The position numbers and the translations under genes were made by a program. Below the pieces are notes generated by a model. That model saw only the letters and a program-made list of their open reading frames with translations. It made no database searches and had not been told where the DNA came from. This document shows, one piece after another, positions 34,529 through 42,520 of a stretch of 64,000 nucleotides of DNA. This DNA is from Mesorhizobium sp. M1B.F.Ca.ET.045.04.1.1. Lineage in GTDB: Bacteria; Pseudomonadota; Alphaproteobacteria; Rhizobiales; Rhizobiaceae. Each line of letters begins with the position of its first letter. Position 1 is the first letter of the stretch. The stretch spans positions 310,001 to 374,000 of the forward strand of contig NZ_CP034448.1 in NCBI RefSeq assembly GCF_003952465.1, written 5' to 3'.

Positions 34529-34618
34529 TTAAACCGCCTTTGACGGCGCACCGGCCACGACGCTGGACAGCTTTCCAGCCTTGCGCAGGATAGGCGCCTC
34601 GTACTTCTTCCTGGTCAT
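34529..34618 (-). CDS. Putative RiPP precursor peptide 1
   Basis: A 29-residue ORF starting MTRKKYEAPILRKAGKLSSV and ending VAGAPSKAV. GGAGGGTG lies just before the ATG. Tyr6-x2-Pro9-x-Leu11-x3-Gly15 fits the Y-x2-P-x-L-x3-G leader that lasso-peptide PqqD/B1 proteins recognise. The second peptide at 37803 shares the K-L-S-x-V-V-A block. The short tail has Ser and Lys but no Asp or Glu, so the lasso macrolactam cannot form. It is divergent from the nucleotidyltransferase gene. It is too short for normal gene finders. Confidence 0.65.
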   Translation of the reverse strand: MTRKKYEAPILRKAGKLSSVVAGAPSKAV

Positions 34619-34773
34619 TTCATCACCCTCCGAATCCAAGTCAAGAATGAAGGAAAACCCCTCGCAAAGTCAATTCGCGGCCGGTTCCGCCGGCTTACGC
34701 CGCTTTCCACGATGCTTTTTCCGCAGACATATTCGCAGTATTGTCTGTTAGTGCCTACGCTTCGACCGGGTTC

Positions 34774-35793
34774 ATGCTGCCACCCCTTTCGCCTGCCGAT
34801 GAAAAGCTGTTGCTATCCTTTGCCGACCCCCAGGCTCAGGTAACCGGGGCGCTGTCAGCCGGGCCCCTTATGGCGCTGCTCGCCAATGCCGAGTTCCACG
34901 GCGTGCTGCCGATCATGCTGCGCAAGCTTCGGGAAATCGGCGACGCCAACCTGCCGGAAGATACGGCCTTGCGGCAGAGGCTCTCCGAGCTGCGCGACCA
35001 GGCGACGATCGCGACCGGGCAATCGATGCTGCTGCAATATCACGGCGACCGCATCATGAAGGCGCTGGCGGCGAAGGGCGTTGCGGCCCGCATCGTCAAG
35101 GGTCCGGTCTTCGCGCGAAAACTCTACCGCCATGCCGCCGACCGGCCGTTCACCGACATCGACATCCTGGTCGATCCAAACAGCATCGGCGCGGCCAACG
35201 GCGTGATCGCCGCATGCGGCTTCGAGCTGGCCAGCGGTGAGGCCCAATCGCATGAGTTGCAGGAATTCAAATGGCTGGAGAAGGAGAACTCCAGCCTGCT
35301 GATCGAGCTGCACGGCAATCTGGTGCACGATACCGGCATGCGCAGGCGGCTGTCTCTCGGCTTTCGTGAGTTGCAGGTCATCGATGGCGGCGAGACCGAT
35401 ACGCCGGCGTCTCTACTCACCATCGCCATCGTTCACGCCGCCGGCGGCCACAAATTCCACCGGCTGCAGCTCTGTGTCGACGTGCTGCAGGGGGTGCGTG
35501 CGCTGCAATCGCCAGAGGCGGAAGCGCGGCTGCTCGAGGCAGCGCGCATGACCGGCATCGAGCTTGAACTGGCGACGGTGCTCAACGTGACTGGGCGCTT
35601 GTTCGGCGAGCCGCACGCGGTCGAGCTTGCCAACCGCATCAAGCCCGATCTGTCGATACGGCTCGCCAAATGGCTGATCACCGGCAACATGCTGCTTAGG
35701 GTCAATTCCCGCGACAAGATGCGCTCGCGCCTCAGCCGCGACGCTTTTCGTTGGGTGCAGCGGCTGGCGCGGGCGAGACCCTACCCGGCGTGA
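34774..35793 (+). CDS. Nucleotidyltransferase-family protein of the RiPP cluster
   Basis: A 339-residue protein of the NTP_transf_5-like family. The active-site region reads RIVKGPVFARKLYRHAADRP and then FTDIDILVDP, with the D-x-D pair for metal and nucleotide binding. Related proteins occur in some lasso-peptide and HPr-kinase-like clusters and are thought to nucleotidylate or otherwise tailor a product; the exact reaction is unknown. TTG 34741 opens the frame earlier; ATG 34774 (MLPPLSPADEK) is preferred. It is convergent with the kinase gene. Confidence 0.8.
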   Translation: MLPPLSPADEKLLLSFADPQAQVTGALSAGPLMALLANAEFHGVLPIMLRKLREIGDANLPEDTALRQRLSELRDQATIATGQSMLLQYHGDRIMKALAAKGVAARIVKGPVFARKLYRHAADRPFTDIDILVDPNSIGAANGVIAACGFELASGEAQSHELQEFKWLEKENSSLLIELHGNLVHDTGMRRRLSLGFRELQVIDGGETDTPASLLTIAIVHAAGGHKFHRLQLCVDVLQGVRALQSPEAEARLLEAARMTGIELELATVLNVTGRLFGEPHAVELANRIKPDLSIRLAKWLITGNMLLRVNSRDKMRSRLSRDAFRWVQRLARARPYPA

Positions 35794-35849
35794 GTGGCTG
35801 CAATGATTTTCGGTGATCAGGAAAGGTACTGTGGCGCCGCGTTCCGTCA

Positions 35850-35869
35850 CACCCCCCTCAGAGGGGGTG
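35850..35869. terminator. Hairpin between the convergent nucleotidyltransferase and kinase genes
   Basis: CACCCCC-CTCAGA-GGGGGTG is a 7-bp GC-rich stem located in the 155-bp gap between two converging genes. There is no long U-tract on either side, so its terminator strength is uncertain. Confidence 0.5.
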
Positions 35870-35948
35870 CTGTCCCGCCAGCGTTTCGGATTTTTCGGCA
35901 CATCACGGCAATGACAGGCGTTTCCGCTAATCGCCGCGGTATTCGGAA

Positions 35949-36938
35949 CTAAGCCCGATCCAGCACGGCGCGGATCAGCGCCGCCGCATCTGCCGGCCTC
36001 GCGCCGACTTCCAGGGTGAATGTCGGAACCGCTTTCACCAGCGCCGCAATCGTCGCCATCCGCCGCTTCTGCATCGGCAGCAAGCCGGTCATGCCGGTCC
36101 TCACGTTGTCGGTGGCAAGCGCAACCATGGCGTCGGTCCTGGCCATGGGGGTGAGCCGGGTCTGGCCGTCGGCCGAGCGCGCGAGGTGCAGAAGCGCCGC
36201 GACCGGTCTGGAACGAACATCTTCGATGCGGATGATCTCGCCGAGACGGTCCAGCGAGACGGCCTGCTCGCCCTCGGCGTCCCAGGTGTCGCCAAGGCAG
36301 GGAGAGAGAAATGGCAGCATCGTCGCGGTGTTGCGATGGATCTTCACCTTGCGCGGCATGCCCCAGGCTGCGGTGCCGCCTGGCGTCGTGCTGAGGATCA
36401 TCACATCATCCGAGCAAAGGCCAAAGCCTTGCGATGCCAACGCCATGGACGTCGTCGACTTACCGGTGCCGCTCGGCGCATGGATCAGCACGAGTGCCTC
36501 GCGGCCGGGAAGCGTCAGGCCAGCGGTATGGAGCATGTGCTGTCCGCCGGCATCTAGCGCGGCATCCAGCACCATCATCAGCAGCGTCCATTTGACCTTG
36601 CTGTCGGGGTGAACGCGGATTTCGGCCCAGCCTTCGTCAGCATGGACCGAGGCCATCTGCAGGCCGGGGAAGATCAGATGGACGATGTCTGCGCCGTCAA
36701 TTACCCGGCAATGGCCATCCAGCGGCACCTCGCCATCGAAGGCGAGCTTCCCTTCGGGCTTTTCGGACAGCGCCGGCGTTTCGAGGATATTGATGCGAAA
36801 GCCAGGTTGGACGGGTTCGCTGACACGCATGGTGCCTAGCATCAGGTCGAAGCTCGGCCAAAGCTCGGGTCGCGATGCCGATACCTTGATGACCTGACCG
36901 TTGAGGTCATAGCAGAAGGTGGTTGCTGCACCGGTCAA
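35949..36938 (-). CDS. HPr-kinase-like protein of the RiPP cluster
   Basis: A 329-residue protein with a P-loop HAPSGTGKSTT at 153-163 and the HprK-like context LCSDDVMILS after it, but without the HPr kinase N-terminal domain. In paeninodin-type lasso clusters such kinases phosphorylate the peptide C-terminus. The start is TTG 36938, overlapping the B2 stop (TTGA), so it is translated from the same mRNA. The target here may be a Ser or Thr of the small peptides; this is inference. Confidence 0.8.
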   Translation of the reverse strand: MTGAATTFCYDLNGQVIKVSASRPELWPSFDLMLGTMRVSEPVQPGFRINILETPALSEKPEGKLAFDGEVPLDGHCRVIDGADIVHLIFPGLQMASVHADEGWAEIRVHPDSKVKWTLLMMVLDAALDAGGQHMLHTAGLTLPGREALVLIHAPSGTGKSTTSMALASQGFGLCSDDVMILSTTPGGTAAWGMPRKVKIHRNTATMLPFLSPCLGDTWDAEGEQAVSLDRLGEIIRIEDVRSRPVAALLHLARSADGQTRLTPMARTDAMVALATDNVRTGMTGLLPMQKRRMATIAALVKAVPTFTLEVGARPADAAALIRAVLDRA

Positions 36939-37369
36939 GCAGCGCGCGCCTTCGCCGCATCCGCATGGTGGCGATAGATCTCAACCATGCCGGGAAGGCT
37001 GTCGCTGACCACCGGCTTGCCGTCGAGGCAGACCCAGCAATGCGCCGACAGTCGCGGCGCGTGCATCGATTTCGAATCGACGCCGAAGCGCAGTTCGGGG
37101 TCGAAGCCGGCCATGCGCAGGAAGCGGAAGCCGAGCAGCCCTTCCCGCAGGCATCTGCGGTCGCGCATCAGCCAGGGATGCCGGACCGTGCGGTTGACGC
37201 GGGTAACGATGTAGGACGACGTCAGGCCCTGATAGGGCGTAGGCGCGTCGAGCGGCGCCCATTTCAGCACCGTCTCGAAGTCGCGCTGGCCGATCAGCAG
37301 CGGCATCAGCCGGGCGCTGAGCCACAAATGGGCTCGGAACAGGGCGCGCAGGAACGGTCCGTCGGCCAT
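36935..37369 (-). CDS. Lasso-type B2 leader peptidase (transglutaminase-like)
   Basis: A 144-residue protease with the transglutaminase-like triad Cys73 (RDRRCLREGLLGFRFLRMAG), His110 (RLSAHCWV) and Asp123 (PVVSDSLPGM). This is the size and motif set of stand-alone lasso-peptide B2 proteins, which cut the leader off the precursor. The ATG at 37369 overlaps the PqqD stop (TGATG); a GTG one codon earlier is possible. All three catalytic residues are present. Confidence 0.85.
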   Translation of the reverse strand: MADGPFLRALFRAHLWLSARLMPLLIGQRDFETVLKWAPLDAPTPYQGLTSSYIVTRVNRTVRHPWLMRDRRCLREGLLGFRFLRMAGFDPELRFGVDSKSMHAPRLSAHCWVCLDGKPVVSDSLPGMVEIYRHHADAAKARAA

Positions 37370-37656
37370 CACGCGTCCGGGTCGGCGAGGATGCCTTCGG
37401 CCACGAGCTCGGCGGCCAGCGCCGTCATGTCGTCGCCGAGCGTCGCCTTGTCGACCTCGAATTCGTCCGACAGCAGATCGACGATCTGATCGAGATTACG
37501 GGTGCCGTCGACCTTGTCGAGGAAGGCCTCGGTGGTGCCGTTGCAGGTGTAGAGCTGGCCGCTGCGCGCCAGCAACACGACGGCGCCGTCGCCGACATGC
37601 TGCACCGAGGCGTCGTCCGCCATTCGGAGAACCGTTTCAGAGGCGATTTCGACCAT
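37369..37656 (-). CDS. PqqD-family RiPP recognition protein (B1-like)
   Basis: The 95-residue product has the PqqD/RRE fold pattern: VLRMADDASVQHVGDGAVVL, then YTCNGTTEAFLDKVDGTRNL, then DEFEVDKATLGDDMTALAAE. Such proteins bind the leader peptide and bring the precursor to the processing enzymes. The start ATG 37656 has GGGAG upstream; a TTG at 37683 would add nine residues. It is the first gene of the minus-strand unit PqqD-B2-kinase. Confidence 0.85.
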   Translation of the reverse strand: MVEIASETVLRMADDASVQHVGDGAVVLLARSGQLYTCNGTTEAFLDKVDGTRNLDQIVDLLSDEFEVDKATLGDDMTALAAELVAEGILADPDA

Positions 37657-37802
37657 GCGCCCGCTCCCTTTGCCGAAGTGCAATTAGCGCGGCATAAAGG
37701 CGCTGTCCATCGGCGGATGACAAATCAGCAACGCGGTCGGCCGCACCTTCTCACGAGCGTCGCGAAGAATACCCGCATCCAGACCAAGCAGACCGTCAGG
37801 TG

Positions 37803-37898
37803 TCAGCCGGCCGGGCCGATCGAACCGGTCGCGGTGGCAACAACGTTCGACAGCTTCTGGCGCTTCATCAACACCGGCTTTTCGTAGGTTCTCTTCAT
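37803..37898 (-). CDS. Putative RiPP precursor peptide 2
   Basis: A 31-residue ORF starting MKRTYEKPVLMKRQKLSNVV and ending ATATGSIGPAG. GGGGA precedes the ATG by about 8 bases. Tyr5-x2-Pro8-x-Leu10 matches the lasso-type leader, with Gln14 in place of the usual Gly. The tail after T-A-T starts with Gly like a lasso core but is only seven residues long with no Asp or Glu at positions 7-9. It has Thr and Ser, possible phosphorylation sites. It lies 146 bp upstream of the PqqD-like gene on the same strand. Confidence 0.65.
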   Translation of the reverse strand: MKRTYEKPVLMKRQKLSNVVATATGSIGPAG

Positions 37899-38035
37899 CA
37901 AAAAATCCCCGAGAACAATCCACGGCAGAAGAATGCCGAGCGGTTCCTGTCAAGGCGGCGGGTTCCCGTCAGGGTTGCCATCCTTCCCTCGAGTAAGCTA
38001 TGAGTGCGCCGGGGCTTTTTGGGGGAGTGCACAGT

Positions 38036-38152
38036 ATGCGTTACAATTGGGACCGGGCTCCTACGGCTTTCGAGCGCCATCGGAAGGCATTGGCGGCCGC
38101 CATTTTGATCGCCGGCGGCGTCGGGCTGATGCTAGCGGCACTGCCGCTCTAA
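38036..38152 (+). CDS. Small single-span membrane protein next to the RiPP cluster
   Basis: A 38-residue ORF with a strong GGGGGAG ribosome site. The first half is charged (MRYNWDRAPTAFERHRKALA) and the second half is a hydrophobic span (AAILIAGGVGLMLAALPL). It is divergent from precursor peptide 2, with 137 bp between starts. It could be an independent small membrane protein or serve the peptide system; no homologue is recognised. Confidence 0.5.
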   Translation: MRYNWDRAPTAFERHRKALAAAILIAGGVGLMLAALPL

Positions 38153-38263
38153 GCCCATTCAGTCCGCCACCGGCGGAACGGCGCTCGAAGTGGAAGCGCC
38201 GCCAGGAGAAATTCGCCAAGTTGCGTCGACCAAAATGCAGGAAGACATGGCCGCGAGAAGCGG

Positions 38264-38371
38264 CTTAAAGCGCGTCGCACTGAGGCGGATTCAGGCGACG
38301 CGCTTTAAGTCTTTGTTTTATGCATGTCGTTTTCGCAAAACCGCTGCACACTTTTGCGCGACCATGCATTA
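38264..38371. repeat. RIME-like element upstream of prpE
   Basis: TTAAAGCGCGTCGCAC...GCGACGCGCTTTAAG, then TGCATGTCGTTTTCGCAAAA...TTTTGCGCGACCATGCA. Two hairpins, about 108 bp, closely related to the copy at 42521. It ends about 43 bp before the prpE start codon, so it probably overlaps or abuts the promoter. Confidence 0.85.
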
Positions 38372-38413
38372 GTCTATTGCAACACGGCAAATCGTTCCTG
38401 GGGAGGAAGCTTG

Positions 38414-40321
38414 ATGGCGTCACGCTACCACGAGGTCTATGAGGGCTGGAAACGCGACCCCGTAGGGTTCTGGGCCGAGGCGGCCAAGGCAATCGACTGG
38501 TATTCGCCGGCCGAAAGCGTTTTCGATCCGACGGCCGGCGTCTATGGCCGCTGGTTCACCGGCGCCACCTGCAACACATGCTTCAACGCCATCGACCGCC
38601 ATGTGGCGGGCGGCCGCGCCGACCAGCTGGCGCTGATCCATGACAGCGCGATCACCGGCACGGTACGCAAATTCACCTATGCGGAGTTGAAGCGCGAGGT
38701 CGTCGCGTTGGCCTCGGTGCTGAGGCATCGCGGCATCGGCAAGGGCGACCGCGTCATCATCTACATGCCGATGGTGGCGGAGGCGGCCATTGCCATGCTC
38801 GCCTCGGCCCGCATCGGCGCCGTGCATTCGGTGGTGTTCGGCGGCTTCGCCTCGCACGAGCTCGCCACCCGCATCGACGACGCCAAGCCGAAGCTGATCA
38901 TTACCGCGTCCTGCGGCCTGGAGCCTGGACGCGTTGTCGCCTACAAGCCGCTGCTCGACAAGGCGATCGAGATGTCGAGGCACAAGCCCGACGCCTGCCT
39001 CATCCTGCAGCGCGAGCAGCTGCGCTGCGAGATGAGGGACAATTACGATTTCGACTATGCCGACGCGGTTGCTCGCGAGCGGGCGGCGGGCGCCAATGTC
39101 GACTGCGTGTCGGTCTTGGCCACCGACCCGCTCTACATCATCTACACCTCCGGCACGACCGGGCAGCCGAAGGGCATCGTGCGAGACAATGGCGGCCATA
39201 TGGTCGCGCTGAAGTGGACTATGGACAATGAGTTCGGCGTCAAGCCGGGCGAGGTGTTCTGGGCGGCTTCCGACGTCGGCTGGGTGGTCGGCCATTCCTA
39301 TATCGTCTACGGGCCGCTGCTGCACGGTTGCACCAGCGTGCTCTTCGAAGGCAAACCGATCGGCACGCCGGACGCCGGAACCTACTGGCGGGTGATCTCG
39401 GAGCATGGCGTGGTGGCGCTGTTCACGGCGCCGACGGCTTTCCGCGCCATCAAGGGGCAGGATCCGAGCGGCGAGTTCGTGCCGAAATACGATTTGTCGA
39501 AATTCCGCACGCTGTTCCTCGCCGGCGAGCGCGCCGATCCGGAAACCATCAAATGGGCGGAGCAGAAGCTCGACCGTCCGGTGATCGACCATTGGTGGCA
39601 GACCGAGACCGGCTCGCCGATGACGATCAACCCGGCCGGGCTCGGGCTTTTGCCGGTGAAATACGGCTCGCCCGGCGTGCCGATGCCCGGCTACGACATC
39701 CGCATTCTCGACGATGCCGGCCATGAGGTGGCGCGCGGCACGCTCGGCAATGTCGTGGTCAAGCTGCCGCTGCCGGCGGGCTGCCTGCCGACGCTCTGGA
39801 ATGCCGACGCCCGCTTCCGCCAGGCTTACCTCGAGGAGTTCCCCGGTTTCTACAAGACGGCCGACGCCGGCATGATGGACGAGGACGGCTATCTCTATGT
39901 CATGGCCCGCACCGACGACATCATCAATGTGGCCGGCCACCGGCTTTCGACCGGCGCGATGGAGGAGGTGCTGGCCGCGCATCCCGATGTCGCCGAATGT
40001 GCGGTGATCGGCATCGCCGACGCGATGAAGGGCCAGGTGCCGCTCGGCTTCGTCGTGCTCAACGCAGGTGTGTCGCGCGACACCGGTGCCATCGAAAGCG
40101 AGGTGGTGGGCCTGGTGCGCGAACGGATCGGCCCGGTCGCCGCCTTCAAGACGGTGGTGACGATCAAGCGGCTGCCGAAGACGCGCTCCGGCAAGATCCT
40201 GCGCGGCACGATGCAGAAGATCGCCGACAAGGAGGAATGGACTATGCCGGCGACCATCGACGATCCTGCCATCCTCGACGAGATCACGGCGGCGCTGGAG
40301 AACCGAGGCATCGGGCTTTAA
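38414..40321 (+). CDS. prpE: Propionyl-CoA synthetase (acyl-CoA synthetase family)
   Basis: A 635-residue acetate/propionate-CoA ligase of the ANL superfamily. The adenylation loop is YTSGTTGQPKG (244-254), the A5-like motif is WWQTETGSPMT, and the catalytic Lys594 is in KTRSGKILRG. The N-terminal VYGRWFTGATCNTCFNAIDR pattern, with the C-N-T-C segment, is typical of PrpE rather than Acs. GGGAGGA precedes ATG 38414. It activates propionate to propionyl-CoA with ATP. It stands alone downstream of a RIME-like element. Confidence 0.92.
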   Translation: MASRYHEVYEGWKRDPVGFWAEAAKAIDWYSPAESVFDPTAGVYGRWFTGATCNTCFNAIDRHVAGGRADQLALIHDSAITGTVRKFTYAELKREVVALASVLRHRGIGKGDRVIIYMPMVAEAAIAMLASARIGAVHSVVFGGFASHELATRIDDAKPKLIITASCGLEPGRVVAYKPLLDKAIEMSRHKPDACLILQREQLRCEMRDNYDFDYADAVARERAAGANVDCVSVLATDPLYIIYTSGTTGQPKGIVRDNGGHMVALKWTMDNEFGVKPGEVFWAASDVGWVVGHSYIVYGPLLHGCTSVLFEGKPIGTPDAGTYWRVISEHGVVALFTAPTAFRAIKGQDPSGEFVPKYDLSKFRTLFLAGERADPETIKWAEQKLDRPVIDHWWQTETGSPMTINPAGLGLLPVKYGSPGVPMPGYDIRILDDAGHEVARGTLGNVVVKLPLPAGCLPTLWNADARFRQAYLEEFPGFYKTADAGMMDEDGYLYVMARTDDIINVAGHRLSTGAMEEVLAAHPDVAECAVIGIADAMKGQVPLGFVVLNAGVSRDTGAIESEVVGLVRERIGPVAAFKTVVTIKRLPKTRSGKILRGTMQKIADKEEWTMPATIDDPAILDEITAALENRGIGL

Positions 40322-40451
40322 ACCACTTCGCAAGCGCCTACGATTGGGACGTCAGGCGCTTTCACGAATTCGTCCCGCACTGCAATCGCCTGTTGTGCAA
40401 TGCAGCAACAGACCCTAAAGTTCGTCTTGGGGGCCATTCCCAAGGCAAGGC

Positions 40452-41531
40452 ATGGCTCAGCACAAGACGACTTTCGGCGGCGTCGACATATTGCGTTTCC
40501 TGGCCGCCGTCATGGTGATGTTCTATCACTATGGCTTCTGGGTATGGGCGTTTCCCAATGGCGTCTCGGCACGCGCCACCGGCGGCATCGCGGCCCATCC
40601 CGAGATGGGTTTTGTCGGCTCCGGCTGGGTCGGCGTGCAGGTGTTCTTCGTCATCAGCGGCTTCGTCATCGCCTTCAGCGCGGAAAATTCGACGCCGCTG
40701 AAATTCTTCGAGGCCCGCGTCAGGCGGCTGGCGCCGGCGGTCTGGGTCTGCGCGCCGATCTCCGCGATTGTGCTGTTGCTGGTGGGCCTGTCCTGGCCGA
40801 CGGATGCCGTGGTGCGGCTTGCCCGCACCGCGCTGTTCGTGCCCTTCGAGCCGTGGGTGGACAGCGTCTACTGGACGCTCGGCATCGAGATCGCCTTCTA
40901 CGCCATCGTCTGGATCCTGCTCAGGCTTGGACGCTTCGATCTGATGGAGGCCGTCGCCGTCGTCATCGGCCTCGTCAGTACGCTATTTTGGTGCTTCTAT
41001 TTCCCCTTCGGCTGGACCGATCTCGCGGAGACGCGCTGGCTGCAGCTGACGCTCGTGCATCACGGCGCTTTCTTCGCCGTCGGCGTGCTCATCTGGCTGA
41101 TGCGATTCAAGGCGGTGACCATCCAGCGCCTCGGCTTCTCAGCCCTTTTCCTCGCCGGCGGCGCGCTGCAGATCATCAGCTCGGTCGACGTGCACAGCAT
41201 CAAGGTGGAAGCCGCGATGCCCTACGCGCCGCCGATCATCATCTTCCTCGCCGCCGTGGCTCTGATGGCGTGGTCGCTCCGGCTCGATCTTTCCTGGCGC
41301 GGCTGGCGCCGGATCGGGCTGATGACCTATCCGCTCTACCTCATCCACGATGTCGTCGGCGCGGCGATGCTCGGCACCCTGATCCGGGCGGGCGTGCCCT
41401 ATCTCGTCTCGATCCCGATCGTCGGCGCGGCCATGATCGCGGCAAGCTGGCTGGTGGCGGCCGAGGCCGAGCCGCGCATCCGCCTGCTGCTCGACCACAC
41501 GCTCTTCCGCTACCGGTTGAAAGCCGCCTAA
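40452..41531 (+). CDS. Acyltransferase family 3 membrane protein (OafA/NodX-like)
   Basis: A 359-residue inner-membrane protein with about ten membrane segments. It starts KTTFGGVDILRFLAAVMVMF followed by YHYGF, and includes FFVISGFVIAFSAENSTPLK and FFEARVRRLAPAVWV, the conserved R-x-x-R-x-x-P segment of the Acyl_transf_3 family. Such enzymes add acetyl or succinyl groups to surface or secreted sugars; with an exo-type island 8 kb away an exopolysaccharide target is possible but unproven. Its TAA stop is the first bases of a RIME-like element. Confidence 0.9.
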   Translation: MAQHKTTFGGVDILRFLAAVMVMFYHYGFWVWAFPNGVSARATGGIAAHPEMGFVGSGWVGVQVFFVISGFVIAFSAENSTPLKFFEARVRRLAPAVWVCAPISAIVLLLVGLSWPTDAVVRLARTALFVPFEPWVDSVYWTLGIEIAFYAIVWILLRLGRFDLMEAVAVVIGLVSTLFWCFYFPFGWTDLAETRWLQLTLVHHGAFFAVGVLIWLMRFKAVTIQRLGFSALFLAGGALQIISSVDVHSIKVEAAMPYAPPIIIFLAAVALMAWSLRLDLSWRGWRRIGLMTYPLYLIHDVVGAAMLGTLIRAGVPYLVSIPIVGAAMIAASWLVAAEAEPRIRLLLDHTLFRYRLKAA

Positions 41532-41636
41532 AGCGCGTCGCGATCTTTCAGATTCGCTCCGTGCGCTTTAGGTTTTTGACTTTACGCATGTCTTTGTCCC
41601 GAAACCGGTTCCCACTTTCGGGAGACATGCTCTAAA
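41528..41636. repeat. RIME-like element carrying the acyltransferase stop codon
   Basis: CTAAAGCGCGTCGCG...CGTGCGCTTTAG and ACGCATGTCTTTGTCCCGAA...TTTCGGGAGACATGC. About 108 bp and two palindromes. The second half (CCCGAAACCGGTTCCCACTT) is the best match in this window to the RIME1 core known from Rhizobium and Sinorhizobium. The TAA of the upstream gene is bases 41529-41531. Confidence 0.88.
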
Positions 41637-41739
41637 CTCCGCAGCAGCTCCCAGTGTGGAATTGTTTGCATTCGGCTGATATCGAGACTTGGTACGCGCT
41701 CCGCCGCGCGATCCTAGTTTAAGTACCGAGCTGCAATCC

Positions 41740-42510
41740 GTGAGTCTGTTCCAGCGATCGAGACGACCCCGCCCCTTGCCGCGCGAACGGCTGGTGATGG
41801 ACATGCGCGAGACGGTGGTCTACGCGGTCGGCGACGTGCATGGCTGCTATGACCAGATGCGCGTGCTGGAGCAGAAGATCCAGCTCGACGCGGCGAAGTT
41901 CCGCGGCCGCAAGATCATCATCATGCTCGGCGACTATATCGACCGCGGGCCGCAATCGCGGCGCGTGATCGAGCACCTCATGGCGCCGCCGCCGAAAGGC
42001 TTCCTGCGCGTCTGCCTGGCCGGAAACCACGAGGTGGCTATGCTCAACTATCTCGACGGCTATCTGTCGCGGGAGCCATGGCTCGCGGTCGGCGGGCGGG
42101 AGACCCTTTATTCCTACGGCGTCGATCCGGCGCACCTCGCCAATCTCTACGCTTCAAGCGATGAGGTCGACGAACGCATTCGCGAGGCAATACCTGCCGG
42201 CCATATCGGCTTCCTGCGCTCGCTGCCGGTGATGGTCTGCTCGGATGAGTTCGTGTTCGTGCATGCCGGCATCCGGCCAGGCATCGCGATCGAGGCCCAG
42301 GACGAGGCCGACCTGCTCAACATCCGATCCGATTTCCTCGCGGCGGCGCATCGCCTCGACCGCTGGGTCGTGCACGGACATACGATCGTGGACGTCCCAA
42401 CGCTCGACGGGCGCCGGCTCGGCATCGACACCGGCGCCTTCCAGAGCGGCCGGCTGACCGCCCTCAGGATCGTCGGCAAATATGGACGGCTGCTGTCGTC
42501 CAGGGATTGA
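41740..42510 (+). CDS. Calcineurin-like metallophosphatase (Ser/Thr phosphatase family)
   Basis: A 256-residue PPP-type phosphatase with all metal motifs: GDVHGCYDQM, GDYIDRGPQS, GNHEVAMLNYL, and the late VVHGHTIVDVPTLDGRR and IDTGAFQSGRL. It resembles bacterial PrpA-like protein phosphatases or ApaH-like enzymes. The start is probably GTG 41740 (VSLFQRSRRP); ATG at 41797 would cut the basic N-terminus. A RIME-like element lies on each side of the gene. Confidence 0.9.
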   Translation: MSLFQRSRRPRPLPRERLVMDMRETVVYAVGDVHGCYDQMRVLEQKIQLDAAKFRGRKIIIMLGDYIDRGPQSRRVIEHLMAPPPKGFLRVCLAGNHEVAMLNYLDGYLSREPWLAVGGRETLYSYGVDPAHLANLYASSDEVDERIREAIPAGHIGFLRSLPVMVCSDEFVFVHAGIRPGIAIEAQDEADLLNIRSDFLAAAHRLDRWVVHGHTIVDVPTLDGRRLGIDTGAFQSGRLTALRIVGKYGRLLSSRD

Positions 42511-42520
42511 GGGAGAGTTC

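Noticed and set aside
37684..37802. A further precursor peptide between PqqD and precursor 2
   Set aside because: No frame with a start, ribosome site and Y-x2-P-x-L leader was found; the open frame covering it (to 37953) is antisense-like noise across precursor 2.
34529..37898. A classical lasso-peptide cluster
   Set aside because: The leader, PqqD and B2 parts fit, but there is no Asn-synthetase-like cyclase and the cores have no Asp or Glu acceptor. It is reported as RiPP-like instead.
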